64,000 nucleotides of DNA from Nocardioides ginsengisegetis (GCF_014138045.1 NZ_JACGXA010000001.1:3705001-3769000); one strand, 5' to 3'. Shown: positions 11,038 through 21,754, counted from the first letter of the stretch. Notes: generated from the sequence alone by a model not told the origin. Translations and numbers: made by a program.

Positions 11038-11760
11038 CTACAGGTCGAGCGAGGTGAGCAGGGCTGCCACCAGGGGGACGATCCCGATCAGCACGAAGGC
11101 CGGCAGCAGGCACAGGCCGAGCGGGACGGCCGCCTTGACGCCGACCGCCCGGGCGCGCTCCTCGACGTCGCCCCGTGCCCGCTCGCCGAGCTCGTCGGCG
11201 AGTCGCTCCACCGAGCGCACGACCGAGGCGCCCGTCGCCTGCGCCCGGGCCAGGGCCCGTCCGAGCGGCGCCAGGTCGGGGTCGTCGACGAGCGAGCCCC
11301 AGACCTCGACCGGGTCGAGGCCGAGGGCCAGCCGGGCGCCGACCCGGTCGAGGCGCTCGGCTGCGGGGCCGGGCAGGGCGGCGCACACCAGCCGGAGCGC
11401 GTCCTCGGGGGCCGTGCCGGACCGGAGGGCCGAGGCGAACAGGCTGACGAGGTGCGGCAGGTCCCGCCGGACCAGGGCCCGGCGACGGCGTACGTCGGCG
11501 GGCTCCGCGCGTCCGGCCACGACCCACGCCGCGACCGCGACAGCCAGCCCCGCCACCGGCCCGGCGCGGCCGTCGACGAAGAGCGCACCGCCCGCCCCGG
11601 CGAGGAGAGCGAGCAGGAGCCGGTGGCGCCGCAACCCGCCAGCCCGCGGCGTCGGCGGCGCGGCCGTGGCCGGCCCACGCGACAGACGGGGCCGCCCGGG
11701 CACGAGGAGGAACGCGGCCGCGGCCGCGGAGACGCCGGCGAGCCACGCCTGGCTGCTCAC
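11038..11760 (-). CDS. TadC-like type II secretion F-domain protein
   Basis: 240 aa from GTG 11760, which overlaps the upstream stop codon (GTGA). A cytoplasmic four-helix T2SSF domain (LVRRDLPHLVSLFASALRSG...LADELGERARGDVEERA) lies between N-terminal and C-terminal membrane helices (the last is PLGLCLLPAFVLIGIVPLVAALL). It is one of the two inner-membrane platform proteins of a Tad pilus, equivalent to Rv3657c. Confidence 0.85.
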   Translation of the reverse strand: MSSQAWLAGVSAAAAAFLLVPGRPRLSRGPATAAPPTPRAGGLRRHRLLLALLAGAGGALFVDGRAGPVAGLAVAVAAWVVAGRAEPADVRRRRALVRRDLPHLVSLFASALRSGTAPEDALRLVCAALPGPAAERLDRVGARLALGLDPVEVWGSLVDDPDLAPLGRALARAQATGASVVRSVERLADELGERARGDVEERARAVGVKAAVPLGLCLLPAFVLIGIVPLVAALLTSLDL

Positions 11761-12524
11761 GGCCCGGCGTCCACGGCCCGGGCGATGGTCTCGATCCAGG
11801 CGAGCCCGACGAAGCCGAACACCAGGCCCGCAGCGAGGCAGGCGAGTCCGACCGGGTGGCCGAGCAGGAAGCCCCAGGGGTCGCCCCCGGCCCCCGAGCC
11901 CGTCGCCAGGGACAGCACGGGCAACCCGGCGACCAGGCGCGCCGTCGCGCGTGCCGAGGCCAGCTCGCCGTCCACCACGCGGCCGGTGGCCGCCGCGGCG
12001 CGCAGGTCGCGGGCCACCCGGTCGACCGCCTCGGCGAGGCCCTGCCCGGTGCGGTGGGCCACCTGCCAGGCAGCCGCGACCAGCCGGAGGTCCCCGCAGC
12101 CCGGGCCGGTTGCGAGGCCACGGAGGGCGGCGGGGACGTCGGCCCCCACCCGGAAGGCCGCGGCGGCGGGTGCGAGGGGGGGCCAGGAGGCGGCGGCCCG
12201 GTCGAGCGCGGCACCGGGCGGCTGCCCTGCTGCGAGCTCGGCGGCGAGCAGCTCGCACGTCTCCCGGACACGCTGGGCCGTCGCCCGGACAGCCAGCCGT
12301 CGGCGTCGTGCGACCACGAGGTGGGCCGCGCCGGCCAGCACCCCGGCACCGATCACGAGCAGCACCATCCGGCGGCCGGGCACGGCGATCGCCGCCCCGG
12401 CGAGAAGGAGCCCGGCGCCGGCGACGGCCGCCGGGAGTGGCACGGCCCGGGGCGTCGGGAGGGACGGTCGACGCGGCAGCAGCAGGAGCACGGCGAGGGC
12501 CGCGCACCCGGCCGCGAGGATCAC
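11757..12524 (-). CDS. TadB-like type II secretion F-domain protein
   Basis: About 255 aa. I chose GTG 12524 because it overlaps the tadA stop as GTGA, the junction used elsewhere in this operon; GTG 12533 is an alternative. Several membrane helices flank a T2SSF region (VRETCELLAAELAAGQPPGAAL...WQVAHRTGQGLAEAVDRVARDLR). Partner of TadC in the pilus platform, equivalent to Rv3658c. Very alanine/glycine rich. Confidence 0.8.
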   Translation of the reverse strand: MILAAGCAALAVLLLLPRRPSLPTPRAVPLPAAVAGAGLLLAGAAIAVPGRRMVLLVIGAGVLAGAAHLVVARRRRLAVRATAQRVRETCELLAAELAAGQPPGAALDRAAASWPPLAPAAAAFRVGADVPAALRGLATGPGCGDLRLVAAAWQVAHRTGQGLAEAVDRVARDLRAAAATGRVVDGELASARATARLVAGLPVLSLATGSGAGGDPWGFLLGHPVGLACLAAGLVFGFVGLAWIETIARAVDAGP

Positions 12525-13675
12525 GCCGACCACCGCCGTGCCAGCAGGGCGTCGAGCCGCGCGGCGGCCGGCCCGGGCACCGCCCCACCGTCGGGCGCCA
12601 GGTCGAGCGCGGCCTCCATGGCCACCAGGCCGGCCGGCGTCCGCACCGGCACCGCCACCTGCCGCAGCCGGCGGCGTCCATCGCGCCCGCGGCCGAGGTG
12701 CAGGACCACGTCCACCGCCGAGGCGAGCTGGCTGTGCGCGGCCTCGCGGCCCAGCCCCGCCGCGAGAGCCAGCGCCTCCACCCGGCTCGGGACGTCCAGC
12801 GCCGAGTTGGCGTGGAGCGTGCCGCATCCTCCCTCGTGGCCGGTGTTGAGGGCGGCGAGGAGATCCACGATCTCGCCCCCGCGCACCTCCCCCACGACCA
12901 GCCGGTCGGGCCGCATCCGCAGCGCCTGGCGGACCAGGGTGCGGAGGTCGATCGCGCCGGCGCCCTCGATGTTGGGCGGTCGGCTCTCGAGGCCGACCAC
13001 GTGGGGGTGTTCGGGGCGCAGCTCGCTCGCGTCCTCGACTAGGACCAGGCGCTCCCGCGGGTCGACCAGGCTGAGCAGGGCCGAGAGCAGGGTCGTCTTG
13101 CCGGTGCCTGTGCCGCCGGTGACCAGGAACGCCAGCCGCGACTCGACGACCGCCGCGACGAGCCGTGCCGTGGCGGCGTCGAGGGTGCCGGCCTCGACCA
13201 GCTCGGGGAGGGAGAAGGCGGTGGCCCGGGGCACGCGCAGCGAGATCACGGTGCCTGGCCGGGACACCGGCGACAGCACCGCGTGCAAGCGGCTGCCGTC
13301 GGCCAGGCGGAGGTCGACGTACGGGCTGGCGTCGTCGAGCCGACGACCGCCCAGGGCCGCGAGGCGCTGGGCCAGGCGGCGGACCGACTCCTCGTCGGGG
13401 AAGCGGACGTCGGTGGGCTCGAGGCCCTCGCCGCGGTCGAGGTAGACGTGCTCCGCACCGTTGACGAGTACGTCGCTCACGCCCGGCAGCCGCAGCAGCG
13501 GCTCGAGCGGTCCCGCGCCGACCACGTCGCGCCGCAGCGCCTCGTAGACCGCCAGCACCGTCGCGTCACCGACCGGCCGGCCCGACTCGCGCAGCGCGAC
13601 CGCGACCCGGTGGGGCGTCAGGTCGCCCGGCTCGCGCGCCAGCCGTTCGCGGACCGCCTCGAGGTCGCCCGTCAT
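12521..13675 (-). CDS. TadA-family pilus assembly ATPase
   Basis: 384 aa from ATG 13675, which overlaps the upstream stop (ATGA). Domains: N-terminal helical region, then a secretion ATPase with Walker A GGTGTGKTT near residue 187, the Asp box LVLVEDASEL, Walker B RPDRLVVGEVRGGE, and a His-box region GHEGGCGTLHANS. It powers assembly of the Flp-like pilus, equivalent to Rv3659c (CpaF/TadA). Confidence 0.93.
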   Translation of the reverse strand: MTGDLEAVRERLAREPGDLTPHRVAVALRESGRPVGDATVLAVYEALRRDVVGAGPLEPLLRLPGVSDVLVNGAEHVYLDRGEGLEPTDVRFPDEESVRRLAQRLAALGGRRLDDASPYVDLRLADGSRLHAVLSPVSRPGTVISLRVPRATAFSLPELVEAGTLDAATARLVAAVVESRLAFLVTGGTGTGKTTLLSALLSLVDPRERLVLVEDASELRPEHPHVVGLESRPPNIEGAGAIDLRTLVRQALRMRPDRLVVGEVRGGEIVDLLAALNTGHEGGCGTLHANSALDVPSRVEALALAAGLGREAAHSQLASAVDVVLHLGRGRDGRRRLRQVAVPVRTPAGLVAMEAALDLAPDGGAVPGPAAARLDALLARRWSA

Positions 13676-14733
13676 GCCGCGGCCCCCATCACGCGCAGCT
13701 GGGCCAGCAGGTCGACGACCGCCCGGCCCAGGGGTCCGCGACGCGACCGGACCGGGCCCATCCCGAGGTCGACGGCCTCCGGGAGTCCCCGCTGGTCGGC
13801 CATCGAGGCGAGCACCGGGACCCCGGTCACCCGCGCGATCCGTTCCGGGGCGATGCCGGTGCCGCGGACCACGAGCCGCAGCCGGGACGGATCGGCGAGC
13901 CGGGCGCACAGGCGGGCGGCGGAGGCCACGCCCCCGACGGTCGGCACGACCACGACCAGCACCCGGTCGCAGCGGGCCACGACCTCGTCCACCAGGGGGT
14001 CCGGGGTGCGGGGCAGGTCCACGACGACGGTGTCGTGCCCACGACGGGCCGCCGAGAGCGCCTCGCGCACCGCGAACGCCTGGAGCGTGGCGGGTCCGGC
14101 GTGCACGCCGCGCCCCGGGCGCCAGCCGAGCACGCCGAGGGGGCCGCGGCGCGGCACCGCCTCGCGCAACGACCGGCCGCTGAGCCGCCCGGTCGTCTGC
14201 ACCAGCGCCTCCCAGCCGACCCCGTCGACGTCCTCCAGCCCGAGCACCCGGTCGCACCCGGGGCCGAGGGGATCGGCGTCGACCACCAGCGCGTCCCCCG
14301 CGCGCGCCGCCTCCTGGCCGAGGGCGCAGGCCAGGGTCGTCGCCCCAGCCCCTCCCGAGCCGCCGATCACCCCCAGCACGTGCCCGCGTGACGGGCCCCC
14401 CTCCCCGGCGTCGGTGAGCACCTCGGTCAACCACGCGTCCGACCGCGGCAGGTCCGTGACGGTCTCCGCGCCGACCCGCAGGGCCGCCCGGAACATCTCC
14501 GCGGGCGCCGGACCCCAGGTGACGACGTGCACCGCACCGCGGCGTGCCGGCGACAGGTGGGCCACCTCGTCCACCAGGTCCGCGCCGAGCAGGACCAGCG
14601 AGGCGCCGGTCCACCCCCGCAACGCCGCGCCGCCGTCGTGGGCCACGTCCGGCGTCACCCCCGCGGCCGCGGAGAGCCGCAGCAGGTCGTCGAGGAGCGT
14701 GTCGTCGCGGGTGATGAACAGCGGAGTGGTCAT
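13672..14733 (-). CDS. CpaE/Ssd-like ATPase of the tad operon
   Basis: 353 aa from ATG 14733. The first 110 residues resemble a degenerate receiver-like domain (MTTPLFITRDDTLLDDLLRL). Then comes a deviant MinD/ParA-type P-loop, GGSGGAGATT near residue 120, and VVDLPRTPDPLVDEV. Equivalent to Rv3660c, the septum-site-determining-like protein that heads mycobacterial tad operons; CpaE proteins position pilus machines. It is the first gene of the six-gene operon and its start marks the operon promoter region. Confidence 0.85.
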   Translation of the reverse strand: MTTPLFITRDDTLLDDLLRLSAAAGVTPDVAHDGGAALRGWTGASLVLLGADLVDEVAHLSPARRGAVHVVTWGPAPAEMFRAALRVGAETVTDLPRSDAWLTEVLTDAGEGGPSRGHVLGVIGGSGGAGATTLACALGQEAARAGDALVVDADPLGPGCDRVLGLEDVDGVGWEALVQTTGRLSGRSLREAVPRRGPLGVLGWRPGRGVHAGPATLQAFAVREALSAARRGHDTVVVDLPRTPDPLVDEVVARCDRVLVVVVPTVGGVASAARLCARLADPSRLRLVVRGTGIAPERIARVTGVPVLASMADQRGLPEAVDLGMGPVRSRRGPLGRAVVDLLAQLRVMGAAA

Positions 14734-14862
14734 GTCGCGGATGGTTCCCGGGCAACCGGCCACCCCAATCCGGAGGTCGCCCGGCCTGTGGACAACGCAC
14801 GCCGGACACCACGCCCGGGACGAGTGACGGCCCACACGAGGAGGCGCGACCACCCGCGCCCC

Positions 14863-14868
14863 TACGAT
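14863..14868 (+). promoter_or_regulatory. -10 box TACGAT, leaderless type
   Basis: TACGAT ends six bases before ATG 14875. Confidence 0.5.
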
Positions 14869-14874
14869 GACCGC

Positions 14875-15675
14875 ATGGCGTCCCGCCCGACCGCGGCCTT
14901 CTTCGACCTCGACAAGACGATCATCGCCAAGTCGAGCACCCTGGCGTTCTCCAAGCCCTTCCAGGCCGGCGGCCTGATCTCGCGGCGCGCGGTGCTGCGG
15001 TCGGCGTACGCACAGTTCGTCTACCTCGTGGGCGGCGCCGACCACGACCAGATGGAGAAGATGCGGCAGTTCATGTCGCAGCTCTGCGCCGGCTGGGACG
15101 TCGCGACCGTCCGCGAGATCGTCGCCGACACCCTCCACAACATCGTCGACCCGATCGTCTACGACGAGGCCGTGCAGCTGATCCAGGAGCACCACCTCGC
15201 CGGCCGCGACGTCGTCATCGTCTCCACCTCGGGCGCCGAGGTGGTCGGCCCGATCGGCGAGATGCTCGGCGCCGACCGGGTCGTCGCCACCCGCATGGAG
15301 ATCGTGGACGGCCGCTACACCGGCGACATCGAGTACTACGCCTACGCCGAGGAGAAGGCGCGGGCGATCCGCGAGCTCGCCGAGCGTGTCGGCTACGACC
15401 TGTCCCGCAGCTACGCCTACAGCGACTCGGTCACCGACGTGCACATGCTCGAGGCGGTCGGCCACCCGCACGCGGTCAACCCGGACCGGGACCTCCGCAA
15501 GATCGCAGCCGGCAAGGGCTGGCCCGTGCTGGTCTTCGTCAAGCCGGTCGCGCTGCGGGGGCGGGTGCCCCTCCCGCCGGCCAAGCCGGCCCTCGCCGCG
15601 CTGGCGGTCGGTGGGGTGGTCGCGGTTGGTGGAGTCATCTGGGCCAATGCCCGCAAGCGCCGCCTCGGGGCCTGA
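14875..15675 (+). CDS. HAD-IB family phosphatase (SerB-like)
   Basis: 266 aa. HAD motif I FFDLDKTI (DxDxT-like with the nucleophile Asp), motif II VIVSTSG, and motif III/IV AYSDSVTD-H are present. The family includes phosphoserine phosphatase-like and lysophosphatidate phosphatase-like enzymes; the true substrate is uncertain. Unlike SerB it ends with a membrane helix (AALAVGGVVAVGGVIWANARKRR), placing it on the inner membrane. Equivalent to Rv3661. A TACGAT box at leaderless spacing supports the start. Confidence 0.88.
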   Translation: MASRPTAAFFDLDKTIIAKSSTLAFSKPFQAGGLISRRAVLRSAYAQFVYLVGGADHDQMEKMRQFMSQLCAGWDVATVREIVADTLHNIVDPIVYDEAVQLIQEHHLAGRDVVIVSTSGAEVVGPIGEMLGADRVVATRMEIVDGRYTGDIEYYAYAEEKARAIRELAERVGYDLSRSYAYSDSVTDVHMLEAVGHPHAVNPDRDLRKIAAGKGWPVLVFVKPVALRGRVPLPPAKPALAALAVGGVVAVGGVIWANARKRRLGA

Positions 15676-15706
15676 CGACCGCCGCGATGACCTCAAAAGT
15701 CAAGGG

Positions 15707-15735
15707 TTGAAGGTCGCTCCGGGAGCGCGTAGAAA
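15707..15735 (+). promoter_or_regulatory. Promoter of the putative Ms1-like RNA
   Basis: TTGAAG at 15707-15712, a 17-base spacer, and TAGAAA at 15730-15735 make a good sigma-A-type promoter just after the HAD gene. Predicted start is near 15742. Confidence 0.55.
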
Positions 15736-15741
15736 CGAGAA

Positions 15742-15925
15742 CAGAACTCCAGAGCAGCACGTGATCCGGGTACCCACGCGGCGATCTACCCTTCCTTAGG
15801 GTGCATGCCACAACGGGAGAATCCCGGGGCAGCAGTTAGATGTTGCACGCTTGGTAGCCATCGGGTTCACGTGTCAGCGGCGGCATCCGAATCCCTGGTG
15901 AGTCGGGTGCCGCTCGCATGTCCAG
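15742..15925 (+). ncRNA. Putative Ms1/MTS2823-like 6S-like RNA
   Basis: The 261 bases between the Rv3661 and Rv3662c homologues contain no coding frame I can support. In mycobacteria exactly this gap encodes Ms1 (MTS2823), an abundant RNA that binds core RNA polymerase; Streptomyces has the related scr3559 beside the same gene. Structure fits a long interrupted rod: CACGTGA at 15758-15764 can pair with TCACGTG at 15867-15873, CGGGAGAATCCCG is a compact inner hairpin, and GCGGCATCCGA/TCGGGTGCCGC (15880-15913) makes an 11-bp terminal hairpin. Both ends are estimates. Confidence 0.6.
15880..15913 (+). terminator. Terminal hairpin of the putative Ms1-like RNA
   Basis: An 11-bp stem (one G-U pair) with a 12-base loop. 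It lies between the RNA and the convergent downstream gene and could end transcription of the RNA. Confidence 0.45.
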
Positions 15926-15936
15926 ACCAGCTGGGC

Positions 15937-16665
15937 CTACTCCGCCGCCCGTCGCAGCGGGCTCGCCTCGGCGCCCGCGGCGAACGCCTCCGCGGCGTAC
16001 AGCACCCACGCCTGGACACCGGGGCGGCCGCCCTCGCGGTAGCCCCGGAGGTTCGACTCGTACGCCGACCGCAGGGCCAGGTGTCCGGCTTCCGGGACGA
16101 CCAGGGACTTCTCGTCGACGCCGCGCGCCACGAGCACCAGCCGCTCGGCGGCCCGTGCGACCAGCCCGTTGTGGGACGCGAACGGCGCCCCGGTCGCAAG
16201 ATCGGCGTGCACGACCGCGGCCACCAGCAGGGCCGGGGCGGCGGTCGGGGCGGTCAGGAGCTCGGCCAGGCCGCGCAGGCGGTCCGCGGACGCGGCGTCC
16301 CGGGGGCGGCCCAGCTGGTCGGCGGGCAGCGTCGCGGAGCCGGCCAGCGCGTGGATCCGGGCCAGCGCCTGCAGCGGCGTCCGGGCGAGCAGCGGCGCCA
16401 GCGACAACAGCTCGGTGGACACCCTCAGGGCGTCCTGGGCGATCTCGTCCCCGGTCCCTTCACGCACGTCGGTCAGCGACGAGGACGAGCCCTCGAGCGC
16501 GGCGCTGGCGTGCGCGCCCCGCAGGAGCGACTCAGCGGTCGTCTCGGGCGAGGTGCGGCGCAGCCCGCGGTCGCGCAGCATCACGTCGATGCCGTCCCGC
16601 GCGGCGGCGTACGCGGACGGCACGCCCTCGAGGGACGTCAACCAGGCAAGGGGATCCGCGCTCAT
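15937..16665 (-). CDS. Rv3662c-like protein with degenerate Fic-type motif
   Basis: 242 aa, all alpha-helical in appearance. A central stretch reads HADLATGAPFASHNGLVARAAERL, which has the spacing of a Fic motif (HPFxxGNGRxxR) but lacks the initiating His and the key Gly/Arg, so AMPylation activity is doubtful. An earlier segment ALEGSSSSLTDV is like the inhibitory or substrate-contact loop of Fic proteins. The family is conserved beside the HAD gene in actinobacteria and is sometimes labelled oxidoreductase without support. Start at ATG 16665; a TAGCCT box lies eight bases upstream. Confidence 0.7.
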   Translation of the reverse strand: MSADPLAWLTSLEGVPSAYAAARDGIDVMLRDRGLRRTSPETTAESLLRGAHASAALEGSSSSLTDVREGTGDEIAQDALRVSTELLSLAPLLARTPLQALARIHALAGSATLPADQLGRPRDAASADRLRGLAELLTAPTAAPALLVAAVVHADLATGAPFASHNGLVARAAERLVLVARGVDEKSLVVPEAGHLALRSAYESNLRGYREGGRPGVQAWVLYAAEAFAAGAEASPLRRAAE

Positions 16666-16706
16666 GGACGTGAAGGCTATCGACCGGTGCCCGGCCACCC
16701 AGCCGG

Positions 16707-16712
16707 TAGCCT
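16707..16712 (+). promoter_or_regulatory. -10 box TAGCCT, leaderless type
   Basis: TAGCCT ends seven bases before ATG 16720. This favours the second of two consecutive ATG codons as start. Confidence 0.45.
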
Positions 16713-16719
16713 GCCGATG

Positions 16720-17589
16720 ATGAGTGACGACAACGCCGCCTGGGCGCGATCCTTCGGCTCCGTGGCCGAGGCCTACGACCGCGGGCGGCCGACGTACCCC
16801 CCTGAGGCGGCGGCCTGGCTGGTCGGCGAGCAGCCGGTCACCGTCCTCGAGCTGGGCGCCGGCACCGGCAAGCTCACCGAGCAGCTCGTCGCGCTCGGGC
16901 ACGACGTGCACGCCACCGACCCGGACCCGGCGATGCTCGCCGTGCTGGGTCGCCACCTCCCCGACGTCCGTACGTCGATCGCCGGGGCCGAGGAGATCCC
17001 GCTCGGCGACCGCTCGGTCGACGTGGTGGTCTCCGCCCAGGCCTTCCACTGGTTCGACCTGGACCGCGCCCTGCCCGAGATCGCCCGGGTCCTCAAGCCC
17101 GGCGGCCGGCTGGCCGTCGTGTGGAACCAGCGCGACGAGCGGATCCCCTGGGTCCGCAAGCTCGGCCACCTGATCGGCACCCAGGACCAGCTCCGCGAGC
17201 CCGCCGAGCCGATCGTGCAGTCGGCGCTGTTCGGGTTCGTCGAGGACATGGCGTTCAAGTCGTGGCAGATCGTCGACCGCGACTCCATCCAGGACCTGGT
17301 GCTCAGCCGCTCCAACGTCGCGGTGCTGCCGCCGGAGGAGCGCGAGGCCAAGCTGGCCGAGGTGCTGGCGTTCTACGACGACTACGGCCGGGGCATGGAC
17401 GGCATGCAGCTGCCCTACGTCGTGAGCTGCTTCCGGGCCACGGTGATCGACCAGCCGCGCCCCGGCGCCGCCGAGGACCCCGACGGTCCCGCCGCTCCCG
17501 GGGGGCCCGGCGACGCCGGCGACCCCGCCCCGGAGGGCGAGGTCTCGGACGGCACGGACACCGACATGCTGCTCATCGACTTCCGCTGA
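16720..17589 (+). CDS. Class I SAM-dependent methyltransferase
   Basis: About 289 aa. SAM-binding motif [15 protein letters not shown], acidic loop [10 protein letters not shown], and motif [18 protein letters not shown] identify a Methyltransf_11 (UbiE/biotin-synthesis-like) enzyme acting on a small molecule. The opening [19 protein letters not shown] is typical. The last 45 residues are a Pro/Gly/Asp-rich disordered tail ending TDMLLIDFR. Substrate unknown. Start 16720 chosen from the leaderless spacing; ATG 16717 is the alternative. Confidence 0.85.
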   Translation: MSDDNAAWARSFGSVAEAYDRGRPTYPPEAAAWLVGEQPVTVLELGAGTGKLTEQLVALGHDVHATDPDPAMLAVLGRHLPDVRTSIAGAEEIPLGDRSVDVVVSAQAFHWFDLDRALPEIARVLKPGGRLAVVWNQRDERIPWVRKLGHLIGTQDQLREPAEPIVQSALFGFVEDMAFKSWQIVDRDSIQDLVLSRSNVAVLPPEEREAKLAEVLAFYDDYGRGMDGMQLPYVVSCFRATVIDQPRPGAAEDPDGPAAPGGPGDAGDPAPEGEVSDGTDTDMLLIDFR

Positions 17590-17654
17590 GGATCGCAACC
17601 TCCCGGCAACCCCTGCGGGGGCAGGCTGGACGCCGCCACCGGCACAGGTCCTAG

Positions 17655-17670
17655 GGTGGCGTGAGTCACC
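17655..17670. promoter_or_regulatory. Possible Crp-like site upstream of acs
   Basis: GGTGG-CGTGAG-TCACC matches 7 of 10 positions of the TGTGA-N6-TCACA consensus and lies 25 bases ahead of the acs start. A Crp gene is in this window, and Crp/GlxR-type control of acetate genes is known in actinobacteria. Weak on sequence alone. Confidence 0.25.
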
Positions 17671-17695
17671 ACAGGAAGCTGTTGAGGGAGTTGTC

Positions 17696-19711
<2,016 letters not shown>

Positions 19712-19795
19712 CCGACCGGTCGGCGATAGGCTGGGCTGCGGAGCGCCGGGAAGCCTGGTCGGCATGTCCTTGTCATGCCTACCCGACGGAGCTCG

Positions 19796-21262
19796 ATGTC
19801 CGACACCGCCGAATTCGCCAGCCAGGTCCTGCTCGTCGCAGCGGTCGGGATCCTGGCGCTGCTGTCCAACCGCCTCACCGAGCGGATCAAGATCCCCGCT
19901 CCCCTGCTGGTCCTGGTCGCGGCCGCCGTCGCGGTGCAGGCCATCCCCGCCGTGCACCAGCCGCCGGAGCGGACCGTCGAGCGGCTGGTCACCGTGGCGC
20001 TGGTCTGCATCCTGTTCAACGGCGGCCTGCACATGGGCGCTCGGCGGGTCCGCGAAGCCGCCGTTCCGATCCTGGTCATCGGGGTGCTCGGCACGTTCCT
20101 GACTGCCGGCGCGATCGCGGTCTTCATCCACGCCGCCGTCGGGCTCGACTGGTTCCCGTCGCTGCTGATCGCGACCGCGATCTCCCCGACCGACCCGGCG
20201 GTCGTCTTCTCGGTGCTGGGCCAGCGCGAGGTCTCGGGCCGCAGCGGCACCATCCTGGAGGGCGAGTCCGGCGCCAACGACCCCGTCGGCATCGCCCTCA
20301 TGGCCAGCCTGATCGCGGCCGGCGGGGTCAGTGGCGGAGCCTTCGTGCACATCGCCGCCGAGTTCACCCTGCAGATGGGGGTCGGCGCGCTGGTCGGCGT
20401 GGTCGGCGGACGGGCGCTGCTGTGGTTCATGCGCGCGGTGCCGCTGCCCAGCGAGGGGCTCTACGCCCTGCGCACGGCCGCCGGCGTCCTGGTTCTGTAC
20501 GGCGCAGCCACCCTCGCGCACGGCTCCGGGTTCCTCGCGGTCTTCGTCGCCGGCATCCTGCTCGGTGACGCGAGGGCGCCGTACAAGCGGGAGATCGAGC
20601 GGTTCCACTCGGCGCTCGCCAGCCTCGGCGAGATCGTGGCCTTCGTCGTGCTCGGACTGACCGTCGACCTGGCCGAGCTCACCCGCCTCGACGTGTGGGT
20701 GCCGGGCGTCGCGATCGCGGCGGTGCTGGCCTTCGTGGTCCGGCCGGTGTTCGTCGGCCTGTGCCTGCTGCCCGCCCGGCTGGAACGCAACGAGCGGGCC
20801 TTCGTCCTGTTCGCCGGGCTCAAGGGAGCCGTCCCGATCCTGCTCGGCTCGTTCATCCTGGCCGACCACGTGGCAGGCGCCGAGCGGCTCTACGCGATCG
20901 TCGTCGTGGTCGTGCTCTTCTCCGTGCTCGTCCAGGGCAGCCTCGTGCCGTCGGTGGCCGGCTGGCTGCACCTGCCGATGCGCACGGCCGAGCCGCAGCC
21001 CTGGGCGCTGGGCGTGCGCCTCGCCGACGAGCCCGAGAGCGCCCACCAGCTCACCGTCACCCCGGGCTCACCGGCCGACGGACGGCGCATCGACGACCTC
21101 GACTGCCTGCCCGAGGACGCCTGGCTCAGCCTGGTCGTGCGCGACGGCCGCCTGCTGCCCGTGCGGGGCGACAGCGAGCTGCGCGCGGGCGACGTCGTCC
21201 TGGTCATCGCCGACCCCGACGAGGCGGACGCGCTGACCGCGACGTTCACCGCCCCCGCCTGA
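19796..21262 (+). CDS. Cation/proton antiporter (CPA1/NhaP type) with RCK_C domain
   Basis: 488 aa from ATG 19796 (GGAG just upstream; ATG 19775 is an alternative). About 12 membrane helices carry family motifs ATAISPTDPAVVFSVLG and LEGESGANDPVG, the NhaP-type exchange core. After the last helix, a cytoplasmic part of about 110 residues (WALGVRLADEPESAHQLTV...GDVVLVIADPDEADAL) fits a TrkA-C/RCK_C regulatory domain. Exchange of K+ or Na+ for H+ is likely; the ion is not decidable here. Confidence 0.88.
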   Translation: MSDTAEFASQVLLVAAVGILALLSNRLTERIKIPAPLLVLVAAAVAVQAIPAVHQPPERTVERLVTVALVCILFNGGLHMGARRVREAAVPILVIGVLGTFLTAGAIAVFIHAAVGLDWFPSLLIATAISPTDPAVVFSVLGQREVSGRSGTILEGESGANDPVGIALMASLIAAGGVSGGAFVHIAAEFTLQMGVGALVGVVGGRALLWFMRAVPLPSEGLYALRTAAGVLVLYGAATLAHGSGFLAVFVAGILLGDARAPYKREIERFHSALASLGEIVAFVVLGLTVDLAELTRLDVWVPGVAIAAVLAFVVRPVFVGLCLLPARLERNERAFVLFAGLKGAVPILLGSFILADHVAGAERLYAIVVVVVLFSVLVQGSLVPSVAGWLHLPMRTAEPQPWALGVRLADEPESAHQLTVTPGSPADGRRIDDLDCLPEDAWLSLVVRDGRLLPVRGDSELRAGDVVLVIADPDEADALTATFTAPA

Positions 21263-21332
21263 GACTGACCTCCGCCGAGCTGTTGGGTAGGGTCTGGCCT
21301 GCAAGCCATCCGGCCGAGACGAGGGACACACG

Positions 21333-21752
21333 TTGAGCAACGAACCGGTCAAGGCAGCCACGCCCCAGGCAGGCGACCCGACCATCGGTCGTCTGGTCAC
21401 CGATGCCAGCCGTGACATCTCCACCCTGATCTCCAAGGAGATCGAGCTGGCCAAGTCCGAGCTCAAGGTGAGCGTCCGCAACGGTGGACTCGGTGTCGGG
21501 CTGTTCGCGGCGGCCGGGTTCCTGGCCGTGCTGGCGATCATCATGCTCTCGGTGTCGATCGCCTACTTCATCAACTGGAACGGCCACGGCCTGGCCCTGC
21601 ACTGGGCCTTCCTGATCGTCTTCGGCTTCTACCTGCTCGTCGCGGGCCTGCTGGTGTTCGTCGGCGTGAAGAAGCTCAAGAAGGTCGGCCCGCCGGAGAA
21701 GGCGATCCAGCAGGGCCGGCAGATCCCCGCCGCCCTCAAGGGCCGTTCCTGA
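21333..21752 (+). CDS. Actinobacterial holin-X-like membrane protein (phage_holin_3_6)
   Basis: 139 aa from TTG 21333 with GAGGGA upstream. An amphipathic N-terminal helix (LVTDASRDISTLISKEIELAKSE) precedes two membrane helices (residues about 52-74 and 88-108) and a basic tail. This is the DUF1469/holin-X family, common in actinobacterial chromosomes outside prophages. Despite the name there is no prophage here and lysis function is not implied. Often found, as here, upstream of the marP operon. Confidence 0.8.
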   Translation: MSNEPVKAATPQAGDPTIGRLVTDASRDISTLISKEIELAKSELKVSVRNGGLGVGLFAAAGFLAVLAIIMLSVSIAYFINWNGHGLALHWAFLIVFGFYLLVAGLLVFVGVKKLKKVGPPEKAIQQGRQIPAALKGRS

Positions 21753-21754
21753 GC

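Noticed and set aside
11038-12681. Single 547-aa fusion protein across tadC and the tadB region
   Set aside because: Upstream part is an out-of-frame shadow of tadB/tadA; the true TadC starts at GTG 11760 with a GTGA overlap.
21333-21752. Prophage remnant because of a holin-like protein
   Set aside because: Family is chromosomal in actinobacteria; no endolysin, integrase, att site or structural gene nearby.
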